Positions 49,963 to 57,187 of a DNA stretch of 64,000 nucleotides are shown here, one piece after another (the first letter of the stretch is position 1; the number at the start of each line of letters is the position of its first letter). Under the pieces are notes generated by a model, which was not told the origin of the DNA, did not search any database, and saw only the letters and a list, made by a program, of their open reading frames with translations. Location: assembly GCA_902794125.1 (NCBI GenBank), contig CADBFX010000001.1:26371-90370 (forward strand), given 5' to 3'. Source of the DNA: an uncultured Elusimicrobium sp. (GTDB lineage: Bacteria; Elusimicrobiota; Elusimicrobia; Elusimicrobiales; Elusimicrobiaceae). The position numbers and the translations under genes are program-made.

Positions 49963-50790
49963 CTATTTAAATTTTTTAACTACCTGGTCAATTTGGCACA
50001 ACTCGCGTGTCATTTTTGTAACAAGCGGGAAGTCAAGCGAGTTCGGACCGTCGGATAATGCTTCATCCGGACGGGGGTGCGCTTCAAAAAATACGCCCGC
50101 AATCCCAAGTGCCGTAGCGGCTTTGGCCAGCACGGGGGCTAACTGCCGGTTTCCGCCGGTGCGAGTACCTAAAGCGCCCGGTTTTTGCACGGAGTGTGTA
50201 GCATCAAAAATCACCGGATAGCCAAACTGTTTCATTACTTCCAACGAACGCATATCTACGACTAAATCGCCGTAGCCAAAACTGGCTCCGCGTTCGGTTA
50301 GCAAAATGGAATGGTTGCCGCGGGATTCAATTTTTTTGATAATTTGTTCCATGGCTTGCGGCGCTAAAAATTGGCCTTTTTTTACGTTGACAGCTTTACC
50401 GGTGTCCGCGCATGCCAACACCAAATCGGTTTGGCGGCACAGAAACGCCGGGATTTGTAATATATCGGCCACTTCAGCGGCTTCTTCGGCTTGCCACGGT
50501 TCATGTACATCTACCACCACCGGAAGGCCCGTTAATGCTTTGGCTTTAGCCAAAATAGCCAATCCCTTGGATAACCCCGGCCCGCGGTAAGCATCCACCG
50601 AAGTACGGTTGGCCTTATCAAACGAGGCTTTTAAAATGAAAGGGTGCTTTGTTTTGGCGATAATCGTTTTTAATTTTTTAGCGGTGTCTAAGTAGTGTTT
50701 TTCACTTTCAATGACACAGGTGCCTGCCATAAATACAAGCGGCAGGGTATTAGAAATTTTCAGTTCGCCTACTTTAATAGTTTTTTGCAT
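49963..50790 (-). CDS. kdsA: KDO-8-phosphate synthase
   Basis: 275 aa. MAGTCVIESE (residues 20-29), FILKASFDKANRTSVDAYRG, VDVHEPWQA, FLCRQTDLVLACADTGKAVN and VKKGQFLAPQAM, FDATHSVQKPGALGTRTGGN and EAHPRPDEALSDGPNSL are all canonical. The Cys in GTCVIESE, where E. coli KdsA has Asn, marks the metal-dependent class. Condenses PEP and arabinose 5-phosphate in the cytoplasm. First gene of the leftward operon; TATCAT lies 7 bases before the ATG and there is no well-spaced Shine-Dalgarno, so the start is probably leaderless. Confidence 0.96.
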   Translation of the reverse strand: MQKTIKVGELKISNTLPLVFMAGTCVIESEKHYLDTAKKLKTIIAKTKHPFILKASFDKANRTSVDAYRGPGLSKGLAILAKAKALTGLPVVVDVHEPWQAEEAAEVADILQIPAFLCRQTDLVLACADTGKAVNVKKGQFLAPQAMEQIIKKIESRGNHSILLTERGASFGYGDLVVDMRSLEVMKQFGYPVIFDATHSVQKPGALGTRTGGNRQLAPVLAKAATALGIAGVFFEAHPRPDEALSDGPNSLDFPLVTKMTRELCQIDQVVKKFK

Positions 50791-50894
50791 ATACCTTATG
50801 ATAGCAAATTTTCGGCTAATTCTATAGTAATCTATGCAGAAAAATACTTGTTTTTTTCAGTGGATAATTGATACCATACCTAAAAGGAGGAGTT

Positions 50895-51350
50895 ATGAAA
50901 ACGGGTTTTACACTTATTGAATTGTTAGTAGTTGTGTTGATTATTGGTATCTTAACCGCTATTGCCATTCCGCAGTATGAAATAGCGGTGGAAAAAAGTC
51001 GTGCGGCAGAAGCGTTTACAACGGGGAAAACGATTTTAGATTCTATGAACCGCGCGTTTACCGAACGTCCGGGAGAGTTACCCAACGGCCCCGAAGGTTT
51101 GGACGTAAAACTTAGCGGGGGAACGTGGAATGATCGGGGAGTTTATACGACGGAGTTTTTTACGTATGATATTTCTTCCGGAAAAGCCGTAAAAATTACA
51201 CGTAACTTGGCCGGAAACGACGGATACGAAATTATGCTTTACAATGCGTATGACCCTTCGAAAGATGGCTCGCGTACTTGCAAAGGGAAAGCAAGTAGCG
51301 GGCAAAATTTATGCAAAACCTTTCAAGCCTTGGGTTATAAGAAAATTTAA
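50895..51350 (+). CDS. Type IV pilin-like protein
   Basis: 151 aa from the ATG at 50895 (Shine-Dalgarno AAAGGAGGAG); the leader is then the standard MKTG, followed by FTLIELLVVVLIIGILTAIA with Glu at +5. Helix YEIAVEKSRAAEAFTTGKTI, then a globular domain with conserved FTERPGELPNGPEGLDVKL and a C-terminal Cys pair (RTCKGKASSGQNLCKTF). Single gene between the KDO operon and dUTPase, on the opposite strand to both. Likely pilus or pseudopilus subunit. Confidence 0.92.
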   Translation: MKTGFTLIELLVVVLIIGILTAIAIPQYEIAVEKSRAAEAFTTGKTILDSMNRAFTERPGELPNGPEGLDVKLSGGTWNDRGVYTTEFFTYDISSGKAVKITRNLAGNDGYEIMLYNAYDPSKDGSRTCKGKASSGQNLCKTFQALGYKKI

Positions 51351-51362
51351 TAAAGAAACACG

Positions 51363-51397
51363 AAAAAAACGGACCTGTTAGCGGGTCCGTTTTTTTT
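51363..51397 (+). terminator. Bidirectional terminator between pilin and dut
   Basis: An A-run and ACGGACC arm (51363-51375) pairs with GGTCCGT and a T-run (51384-51397). Symmetric, so it can end both converging transcripts. Confidence 0.92.
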
Positions 51398-51410
51398 GTG
51401 GCTTTATAAA

Positions 51411-51839
51411 TTAGTGCGTGCCGGTACTGCCAAAGCCTCCGTCGGCACGGGTGGTTTCGGATAAGGTATCGGCTTCTTCAAATGAAGGATATAGCGTGGG
51501 CATTACAACTAGTTGTGCCACTTTCTGTCCGGCTTCAAACACGAATTCCGTTTCGTTTAAATTATACATGCACACAATTAGTTCTCCGCGGTAGGGAGCA
51601 TCCACCAAGCCCGCCATGGCTTTAATGCCTTTGCTTTCCACGGAGCTTTTACCCCAAATAATACCGGAGGTGTTTTCCGGCAACTCTACACAAATGCCGG
51701 TATGCACGTTGGTAATGGCTCGCGGTGGTAAAACGGTGCGTTCCAACGCAAATAAATCGGCACCGGAATCAGTAGGGTGTGCCCGCAACGGCAGTTTGGC
51801 TTGCGGGGATAATTTTTTTACTTTTAAGGGGGTGTTCAT
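51411..51839 (-). CDS. dut: dUTP diphosphatase
   Basis: 142 aa. Motifs in order: AHPTDSGADLFA (motif 1, near 22), GKSSVESKGIKAMAGLVDAPYRGELIV as motif 2-3 in two blocks (GKSSVESKG near 63; GLVDAPYRGEL near 76), KVAQLVVMP (motif 4) and the flexible C-terminal RADGGFGSTG (motif 5). Homotrimeric enzyme that hydrolyses dUTP to dUMP and keeps uracil out of DNA. The motif 2 Arg-Ser-Gly string is replaced by GKSSVES, a known kind of variation. Starts 4 bases past the HEAT-repeat gene, so the two form an operon. Confidence 0.94.
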   Translation of the reverse strand: MNTPLKVKKLSPQAKLPLRAHPTDSGADLFALERTVLPPRAITNVHTGICVELPENTSGIIWGKSSVESKGIKAMAGLVDAPYRGELIVCMYNLNETEFVFEAGQKVAQLVVMPTLYPSFEEADTLSETTRADGGFGSTGTH

Positions 51840-51843
51840 AGAG

Positions 51844-52884
51844 TTACTCCATCAAAGATTCCAGTTGGCGCAACGCGTTCTGGGCAAATGTTTTTTCTTC
51901 TTCACTTCCGTTGCTAGCAAGCGCAGAAAGCGGGGCAATCAAACTTTTTAATAAGTGAATATCAAATTGCCGGTCGGAGGTGTAAGTAAAGGCATCCGGC
52001 GTATTTAAAACGCCCGCCATGTACGCAGCGGCCCGGGCGGAATTGATACGGACATTTTTGTTAGTATCGGTTAAACCGCTTCTCAAAGATTCCACTGCGT
52101 TGCCGGTCATAAAGCCCAGCGCTAACGCATAGGTAGAAGCCGGAACCGATTGATAATTTTTACGAAGGCCCTGGACGGTTTCGTTAAAAGTAAAGTCTCT
52201 ATTTTTGGCTAAAGCGGTGGCGATGGGGGTGGTGACGTCCGCATTGGTTTCCGATTTGGCCATTTTAAGCAGTTGCTTGGCGGCTTCTTCGTTGTTCAAA
52301 TCACCTAACCAAGTGGCGGCCGCGGCCCGTATTTGCGGATCTGTATGGGTAGAAGCTTGTTTTAAAAATTTAAGTTGCTGTTTGCTTTCCGCGGCGAGTA
52401 AATTCATCGCCCGTTGTGCAAACGCGTTGTCTAAAATGTATAGGCGCACAACTTCGTGCGTGTAGGACAAATTTTTGGGTTGGATAATTGCATACGCGGC
52501 GGCAACATAAGCACGTAAAACGGGGTCTTTGCCGGTGAGGGCTTGTTCAAATAATGGGGCAAATTCTTCGTAGGTAGCCCCCATGGCGGTTATGATAACG
52601 GCTGCAAAAGTTTGGCGCAACGGGTCTTGCGAGCGGAGTACCAAATTCATTAAAGCCGGTTCTTGTGTGCGGGCGGGGGGAATACGCACTAAACTGGCTC
52701 CCGCCGCAAAGACGGTGTTCGGATCTTTAGCCGTACGGAATAATTGCAGAACCTGTTGGGTTTGGGCAGGCGTACGTTGTTTTTGTTGTAATAAAGGCAA
52801 GGCTTGCTCAAGCGATTGCCCGGCTTGTAAAGGTAAGGCGGCAAAAGAGCACGTTAAAATAATAGGTAAAAAATATTTGTTCAT
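51844..52884 (-). CDS. Secreted HEAT-repeat protein
   Basis: 346 aa from the ATG at 52884, with AAAGAGG upstream; signal peptide MNKYFLPIILTCSFAALPLQ cut near AGQ. The mature part is helical repeats of about 30-35 residues with HEAT-like units (DPLRQTFAAVIITAMGATYE, DPVLRAYVAAAYAIIQPKNL, DPQIRAAAATWLGDLNNEEA, NKNVRINSARAAAYMAGVLN). HEAT repeats bind other proteins; periplasmic location is inferred. Precedes dut. Confidence 0.84.
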   Translation of the reverse strand: MNKYFLPIILTCSFAALPLQAGQSLEQALPLLQQKQRTPAQTQQVLQLFRTAKDPNTVFAAGASLVRIPPARTQEPALMNLVLRSQDPLRQTFAAVIITAMGATYEEFAPLFEQALTGKDPVLRAYVAAAYAIIQPKNLSYTHEVVRLYILDNAFAQRAMNLLAAESKQQLKFLKQASTHTDPQIRAAAATWLGDLNNEEAAKQLLKMAKSETNADVTTPIATALAKNRDFTFNETVQGLRKNYQSVPASTYALALGFMTGNAVESLRSGLTDTNKNVRINSARAAAYMAGVLNTPDAFTYTSDRQFDIHLLKSLIAPLSALASNGSEEEKTFAQNALRQLESLME

Positions 52885-52931
52885 AGAAAACCTCTTTTTC
52901 ATTATAACATTATTGAACGTTCTTTCCTGGC

Positions 52932-52964
52932 AAAAAAATCCGCTTCCCCGTAGAGAAAGCGGAT
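52932..52964 (-). terminator. Terminator of the 50-aa gene
   Basis: ATCCGCTT (52938-52945) pairs with AAGCGGAT (52957-52964). On the minus strand it is followed by TTTTTTG. It ends the small gene 52984-53136 before the HEAT-repeat gene. Confidence 0.85.
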
Positions 52965-52983
52965 TTACGGAAAATCAATTATT

Positions 52984-53136
52984 TCAGCGCGAGGCTAGGG
53001 CTTCGGAAATACGTTCCGCGTGAACAGTATGTTTTTTATCATCGGAATAAATGTGTACCTGTTCGTTATCTTTTAAAACAACGATTTTTTTATTTCCAAG
53101 TGCCAGCAAAAAATGTAAATTTGTTTTGTTTTTCAT
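52984..53136 (-). CDS. Small hypothetical protein
   Basis: 50 aa: MKNKTNLHFLLALGNKKIVV followed by LKDNEQVHIYSDDKKHTVHA and ERISEALASR. Mixed strand/helix composition with a VVLKDxExVxIYSD core; no membrane helix and no signal peptide. Shine-Dalgarno AAGGAA lies 6 bases before the ATG and a terminator follows, so it is a real short transcription unit. I do not recognise the family. Confidence 0.6.
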   Translation of the reverse strand: MKNKTNLHFLLALGNKKIVVLKDNEQVHIYSDDKKHTVHAERISEALASR

Positions 53137-53197
53137 AATATAATTTCCTTGAGTGGTTTCTTATCTTTACTTTAGCTGTTTTAAATGTGAAAAACAA

Positions 53198-53235
53198 GGG
53201 CCTTTGGGCCTAGATTTTTAGTGGGACGGGCCTAG
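53198..53235 (+). promoter_or_regulatory. GGGCCT repeats upstream of a promoter
   Basis: GGGCCT occurs at 53198, 53206 and 53228. The last two are part of identical GGGCCTAG octamers spaced 22 bases (two helical turns), ending 10 bases before the -10 at 53246. The arrangement suggests an operator for the esterase-like gene. Confidence 0.35.
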
Positions 53236-53245
53236 GGATATATGC

Positions 53246-53251
53246 TACAAT
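53246..53251 (+). promoter_or_regulatory. -10 hexamer of the esterase-like gene
   Basis: TACAAT ends 7 bases before the ATG at 53259, with no Shine-Dalgarno between; leaderless start likely. Confidence 0.45.
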
Positions 53252-53258
53252 AAAGCGT

Positions 53259-54230
53259 ATGAAAAAATATCTTTTTACCTTTTTACTGGCGATTTGTACG
53301 CCGTTTGTATATGGAATAGAGACAGACCAGTCTCTATTACTCATTAATCCCGGACGGGAAACGTATATTAATTACCCTTCCCAGATTTTAAAAAGCCGCT
53401 TTAATGTAACGGTTTTTCTGCCGGAGAAATATGTGCCGCTAAAAAAACAGTATCCGGTGATTTTATGGTTAGGTGCCGAGCCCAAACAAGCCCCAAAGGC
53501 CAAAGAATTACAGGAACGCTATCCGGCGGTAATTGTAGGAATTAATTGGAAGGAAGCGGATTATAACGATCCGGAACAACTAGTTGCGTTTATTACCCGC
53601 GAATTGGTGCCGTACATTGATACCAACTATTTTACGTTTGCCGAGCCGGAAAAACGCTTGCTGGTGGCCGAAGGGGAACAAGCCAGCCGATTAGTGCTGG
53701 CGTTACTCAAAAAGCCGTATTTTGCCAATGCAGCGGCCATAACGGCACTTTCCGAGCCCGAAGTCTATAAAGATATCCCGGGCGCGGTGCGTTTATATAT
53801 TCGCGGCGAACAGGCCGGTTTATCCGTGGCCCAAAAATCGTTGGAAACGGCTCAAAAAACGTACGGAACAGATTTTGTATTGCATTACAACCGGGAATCT
53901 GATGGTTGGTGGGAAATCTCTCGCCCGGATTACCTATGGGCTCCCCGGGAGCAAGTTCAATTAAAACGGTTGGATGCTGAGTTGGACGCCAAGTATTTAG
54001 TATTGACGGAAAACAAAGCTGCACACTTGCGGATATGGGCCGTGCTGGAAAACCAACAATTTTTTGATTATATTCCGGGGCAGGTGCGGATGAGCCCGCC
54101 CTATTTGACCTGGGATGAAACCACCGGTTCTTTACGCCCCATAGCGGGAGCCACCAAAGGGACTGTCCGGTTGGGGGCTGTTGTGGATAAACCCGGTTTT
54201 TCAGCCAAAATTAAGTTAAAAAATCCTTAA
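53259..54230 (+). CDS. Secreted esterase-D-like alpha/beta hydrolase, probably inactive
   Basis: 323 aa with a signal peptide (MKKYLFTFLLAICTPFVYGI). FNVTVFLPEKYVPLKKQYPV followed by ILWLGAEPKQAP and ELVPYIDTNYFTF is the plan of the PF00756 esterase family: a Y/F-x-V-x-x-P start, an oxyanion loop and a PYID-x-x-Y block. Where the family has the nucleophile elbow G-x-S-x-G, this protein has AEGEQASRLV, with Gln at the Ser position, so the hydrolase activity is probably lost. The C-terminal 60 residues form a beta-rich extension. It may bind glycan or act as a scaffold. Confidence 0.68.
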   Translation: MKKYLFTFLLAICTPFVYGIETDQSLLLINPGRETYINYPSQILKSRFNVTVFLPEKYVPLKKQYPVILWLGAEPKQAPKAKELQERYPAVIVGINWKEADYNDPEQLVAFITRELVPYIDTNYFTFAEPEKRLLVAEGEQASRLVLALLKKPYFANAAAITALSEPEVYKDIPGAVRLYIRGEQAGLSVAQKSLETAQKTYGTDFVLHYNRESDGWWEISRPDYLWAPREQVQLKRLDAELDAKYLVLTENKAAHLRIWAVLENQQFFDYIPGQVRMSPPYLTWDETTGSLRPIAGATKGTVRLGAVVDKPGFSAKIKLKNP

Positions 54231-54375
54231 AAAAAGGGTATTTTTAACAAAATAGGGGTAGGTTGTCAACAATTTTCCGTGGGCCCCGGAGGGACGGGGA
54301 AATTTTAGAAAAAATCTTTTATTACCGACGGAGCCCCCAAGAAATCAAAAAAGTTTTTATTGCGGAAATGGCAAA

Positions 54376-54511
54376 TTATCCACAAGAAAAAAGAGTTATC
54401 CACAGCTTAATCCGGCAAAAAGAGTTTTTTAAAATAGTTTTACAGTTTTGTTTTAGTATATTGTAGAGCAAAAAGGGAGTTATCCACAGCTTTTCCACAG
54501 TATGTGGATAA
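54376..54511. other. DnaA-box cluster, candidate replication origin
   Basis: Four perfect TTATCCACA boxes: 54376-54384, 54396-54404 and 54480-54488 on the plus strand, and its complement TGTGGATAA at 54503-54511. A near match TTTTCCACA lies at 54491-54499. Between the second and third boxes is a T-rich stretch (54410-54467) that could be the unwinding element. The region carries no convincing gene and lies between the esterase-like and OmpA-like genes. dnaA itself is not in the window, so the origin call rests on box density alone. Confidence 0.6.
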
Positions 54512-54552
54512 TGTAAGGAAGAAAAACTTTACAGGAGTAGGTTTGCTTTTGC

Positions 54553-54558
54553 TATAAT
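54553..54558 (+). promoter_or_regulatory. -10 element of the OmpA/Pal-like gene
   Basis: TATAAT 19 bases before the ATG, followed by the Shine-Dalgarno AGGAGG. TTTACA at 54528-54533 is 19 bp upstream and a possible -35. It lies next to the DnaA-box cluster. Confidence 0.5.
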
Positions 54559-54577
54559 TTTGACAGGAGGGTTATAC

Positions 54578-55108
54578 ATGGCTCAAAAAACCTTTTTATT
54601 ATTGATTACTTTGGCCGCATTGGCCGTAGGATGCTCCTCTTCGCAGGAAGTGGATGATTTCCCGCGTAAATCCGTACAAGATCCCATTGTGGAGCAACAA
54701 GCCTACAAAAATGCCAAATTGGCCAGCCAAACGCCTGCGCAGATGTCCAAATCGTTAAAAGTGCCGGCCATTACATACGAATTTGACTCTGTTCGTCCGC
54801 CGGATGAAGCGTATGACGTGTTAGACAAAATTGTTACTGTGATGACGGATAACCCTAACTTACACTTAATTGTGGAAGGGCATGCAGATGTGCTCGGTTC
54901 GGATGAATACAACTATTGGTTGGCCGGAGCTCGGGCCGCGGCGATGAAGTCGTATTTAGTAAGCCGCGGAATCAATGCGGAGCGTATCCGTATTCACTCC
55001 CACGGCAAAGACCGCCCCATCACGCTGGATAATTCCTCCGAGGGCCGCCGGACAAACCGCCGGGTAGAATTTACGTTTACCACCCGCAAATGGCAAGCCA
55101 TTTATTAA
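54578..55108 (+). CDS. OmpA/Pal-type peptidoglycan-associated lipoprotein
   Basis: 176 aa from the ATG at 54578, with AGGAGGG upstream. Lipoprotein signal MAQKTFLLLITLAALAVGCS with lipobox AVGC. The OmpA-like domain covers residues 65-170: YEFDSVRPPDEAYDVLDKIV, LIVEGHADVLGSDEYNYWLA and ARAAAMKSYLVSRGINAERI, SHGKDRPI, EGRRTNRRVEF. The peptidoglycan-binding Asp/Arg pair (LDKIV... NRRVEF) is present. It tethers the outer membrane to the cell wall, as Pal does. The tol genes are not nearby, so the name Pal is not certain. Confidence 0.9.
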   Translation: MAQKTFLLLITLAALAVGCSSSQEVDDFPRKSVQDPIVEQQAYKNAKLASQTPAQMSKSLKVPAITYEFDSVRPPDEAYDVLDKIVTVMTDNPNLHLIVEGHADVLGSDEYNYWLAGARAAAMKSYLVSRGINAERIRIHSHGKDRPITLDNSSEGRRTNRRVEFTFTTRKWQAIY

Positions 55109-55124
55109 GATTGTAGTAATAAAA

Positions 55125-55156
55125 AAAGGTCGCGCTTTTGTGTTGGCGCGACCTTT
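55125..55156 (+). terminator. Terminator of the OmpA/Pal-like gene
   Basis: AAAGGTCGCGC (55125-55135) pairs with GCGCGACCTTT (55146-55156), followed by CCTTTTT. Confidence 0.88.
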
Positions 55157-55201
55157 CCTTTTTCTGTGAATAGAAAAAGTATTTCAAAAAGATTTTTATA
55201 T

Positions 55202-55565
55202 GTTCTTTTTCCAGCCGAGGAAAAAGAACCAAAAAGTCTCTCCGGCGGTGGAACCCACCCGCCACCAATACTCGGCCTGCTTGTAAACTCGCTAAAGCTC
55301 AAACATACAAGCAGGACCACCCCTCGCATTACGGCGTGTGGACGACGTTCCAATGCCGGAACAAAACAACCAAATAAGGAAAAAACATCTTTATTGTAGT
55401 TATGCGGCCCATTAAGCGCTTATAAACGCGGGGTATTGCGTATCCAACGGGCGGACATGTTCGCAGGCGGTGTACGCGCCCAGTTGTCCGCCCGGAAGAA
55501 ATACCCCTGCGTTTATGCTTACCGGGCCGCGAGGTTTTGGGTACTTTTGTCGGCACAAAAGTACC
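55202..55565. repeat. Hairpin-rich element with matching ends (MITE-like or structured RNA)
   Basis: About 364 bases without a supported gene. Left end: perfect 11-bp hairpin (55202-55212 with 55219-55229) with loop AGCCGA, followed inward by CAAAAA. Right end, read on the minus strand: perfect 11-bp hairpin (55540-55550 with 55555-55565) with loop GCCG, followed inward by CAAAA. The ends therefore form a related pair in inverted orientation. Inside, CCTGCTTGTA pairs with TACAAGCAGG (55269-55308 region). A large hairpin spans 55404-55530, with arms GCGGCCC/GGGCCGC, ATAAACGC/GCGTTTAT, GGGGTATT/AATACCCC and CGGGCGGACA/TGTCCGCCCG. No transposase is present. Confidence 0.6.
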
Positions 55566-55646
55566 GAAGGAGAAGGGCTTGTAATCGTTTTTTTTTTTTG
55601 ATAAATTCTACATATACGTAAAATTTGTCAAAACACGAGAAAAACG

Positions 55647-56210
55647 ATGAAAAACACAAATAAACGAGGTTTTACGCTTGTAGAAATGTTGGTAGTGGTA
55701 ATCATTATTGGTATATTAGCTTCTATTGCGCTCCCCGCGTATCAAAAATCGGTAGAGCAAAGCCGGGCGGCTCAAATTTGGCCTTTATTAAAATCAATGG
55801 CTAACGCGGCACAGGTGTACTCTATGTCGCGCGGAAATTTTCCGACGACGTTTGATTCTTTGTCTGTATTGCCGCCTTCATGGTCCGGTACGGAAAAATT
55901 TTCCACGTGGTCATATATTACTGATACTCGTTCTGACGGGGAATGGTCGTTGCAAATGTATCCTAATTCCGGATACGGAAATTTGGTCATTTATGCGGGG
56001 CGTTTAAAAGGTAAATATAAGGGCGCCGGTTTTCGGATACAAATTAAAAAAGGGACCTCCCCTCTTACTGATGAAATGGTTATTACGTGTGTGGAAAGGG
56101 AGAATGGCGGTCTGAAGTTTGAAGAGCCGGCTGGGGCCTACTGCGTGGATATTTTTGATGGAAAACCCGCAGATTATAGCGACTCTTTGCGTTATTATTA
56201 CCTACCTTAA
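55647..56210 (+). CDS. Type IV pilin-like protein
   Basis: 187 aa. Leader MKNTNKRG, then FTLVEMLVVVIIIGILASIA with Glu at +5, helix YQKSVEQSRAAQIWPLLKSM. The globular domain (NFPTTFDSLSVLPPSWSGTE onward) has a C-terminal Cys pair (VITCVERENG and AGAYCVDIFD). A weak GAGA lies before the ATG. The largest of the six pilins here. It stands directly behind the structured element at 55202-55565. Confidence 0.9.
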   Translation: MKNTNKRGFTLVEMLVVVIIIGILASIALPAYQKSVEQSRAAQIWPLLKSMANAAQVYSMSRGNFPTTFDSLSVLPPSWSGTEKFSTWSYITDTRSDGEWSLQMYPNSGYGNLVIYAGRLKGKYKGAGFRIQIKKGTSPLTDEMVITCVERENGGLKFEEPAGAYCVDIFDGKPADYSDSLRYYYLP

Positions 56211-56222
56211 AAAATCTTATTT

Positions 56223-56254
56223 AAAAAACTCCTTAAATTATTAAGGGGTTTTTT
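56223..56254 (+). terminator. Bidirectional terminator after the pilin
   Basis: AAAAAACTCCTTAA (56223-56236) pairs with TTAAGGGGTTTTTT (56241-56254), with one mismatch, and T-runs on both strands. Confidence 0.85.
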
Positions 56255-57149
56255 ATTCTCCCCAAATTAGTTTAGCGCGTTTATCAAGCGGAGTTACGGT
56301 TTGGGCGGACGTGTCCACCCACCACGTGCCGCACGAGAAAGTAGAGGCCTTTAAATGAGCCGTATCCAACCCGGTGCGTGCTTTGGCATTGCACGTAATA
56401 GAGCCGTCTTTTTGAACGGTAAAATACCGCTCGCTTACCATAAAAACAGCCCCTTGTTTTTTATACGTTTTGTCCATGTGATAGAAATAGTTGTCTATTT
56501 TATTGCCGGCTTTCTGCTGCAAAATGAGTTTGGCTAGTTCATTGCCGGACGAAACTGTATGCACAATAGCCGCCGACGAAGCAGTCGGTTTTGCAGAACT
56601 GGTTTTGGCCGTTGTGGTGGAAGACGCGGCGCGGGTTAACGCGGCGGCTTGGGCAACTTTCGCTTGGCGGGCCTGTTCGTTTAGTTCGGCGATCCGGGTG
56701 GGATTTTCGTACTCTTTATAAGAAAGTTTGATAAGCCCGCTGGTGGTGATTGCACTTTTGGGCGAAACCGTTACTTTGGACGTGTTAATCCAATTTGCAT
56801 GCGTCACTTTAAGGGTGATTTTCCCCGGCGAATATTTGCGGGCGCGCCCGGTGGCGGCTAATTGGGTATCAAAATTTTTATTAAAATCCAACACTACTTC
56901 TTCTTTATCACTACGCCAGCAGCAAGCGGAAATGCAGGATTCTTTTAAGTCCAATTCCCCGGCGGCTTCTTGCGGCCAAAAGCGCACATTGAAGCGGTAG
57001 CAAGAGTCGTATTGTTTGCCATCAAAATCGGTTTTTTTACCGGGGATTTCCAGCCAAGGCTTAGTAGTTGCTACCCCGGAGTTATTCATCGGGGTATAAC
57101 AGGCGGCCAGTAATAAGAGAAAGATTGCAGAGTAAATAGTTTTTTTCAT
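56253..57149 (-). CDS. Lipoprotein of unknown function
   Basis: 298 aa. Signal MKKTIYSAIFLLLLAACYTP with lipobox LLAAC. The middle part has four Cys close together (DSCYRF, KESCISACCW), then a Ser/Thr/Ala-rich linker (near 165-195), and a C-terminal domain with SSGNELAKLILQQKAGNKID and FTVQKDGSITCNAKARTGLD. TATAAT ends 7 bases before the ATG with no Shine-Dalgarno, so the mRNA is probably leaderless. Outer-membrane or periplasmic lipoprotein; family not recognised. Confidence 0.75.
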   Translation of the reverse strand: MKKTIYSAIFLLLLAACYTPMNNSGVATTKPWLEIPGKKTDFDGKQYDSCYRFNVRFWPQEAAGELDLKESCISACCWRSDKEEVVLDFNKNFDTQLAATGRARKYSPGKITLKVTHANWINTSKVTVSPKSAITTSGLIKLSYKEYENPTRIAELNEQARQAKVAQAAALTRAASSTTTAKTSSAKPTASSAAIVHTVSSGNELAKLILQQKAGNKIDNYFYHMDKTYKKQGAVFMVSERYFTVQKDGSITCNAKARTGLDTAHLKASTFSCGTWWVDTSAQTVTPLDKRAKLIWGE

Positions 57150-57187
57150 ACACTTTATTATAGTAACTTTTCAAGCAGGGGGAGTAT

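Noticed and set aside
54263..54466. 67-codon open frame across the DnaA-box region
   Set aside because: It begins with TTG, has no Shine-Dalgarno or motif, and its bases are explained by the DnaA boxes and the T-rich stretch.
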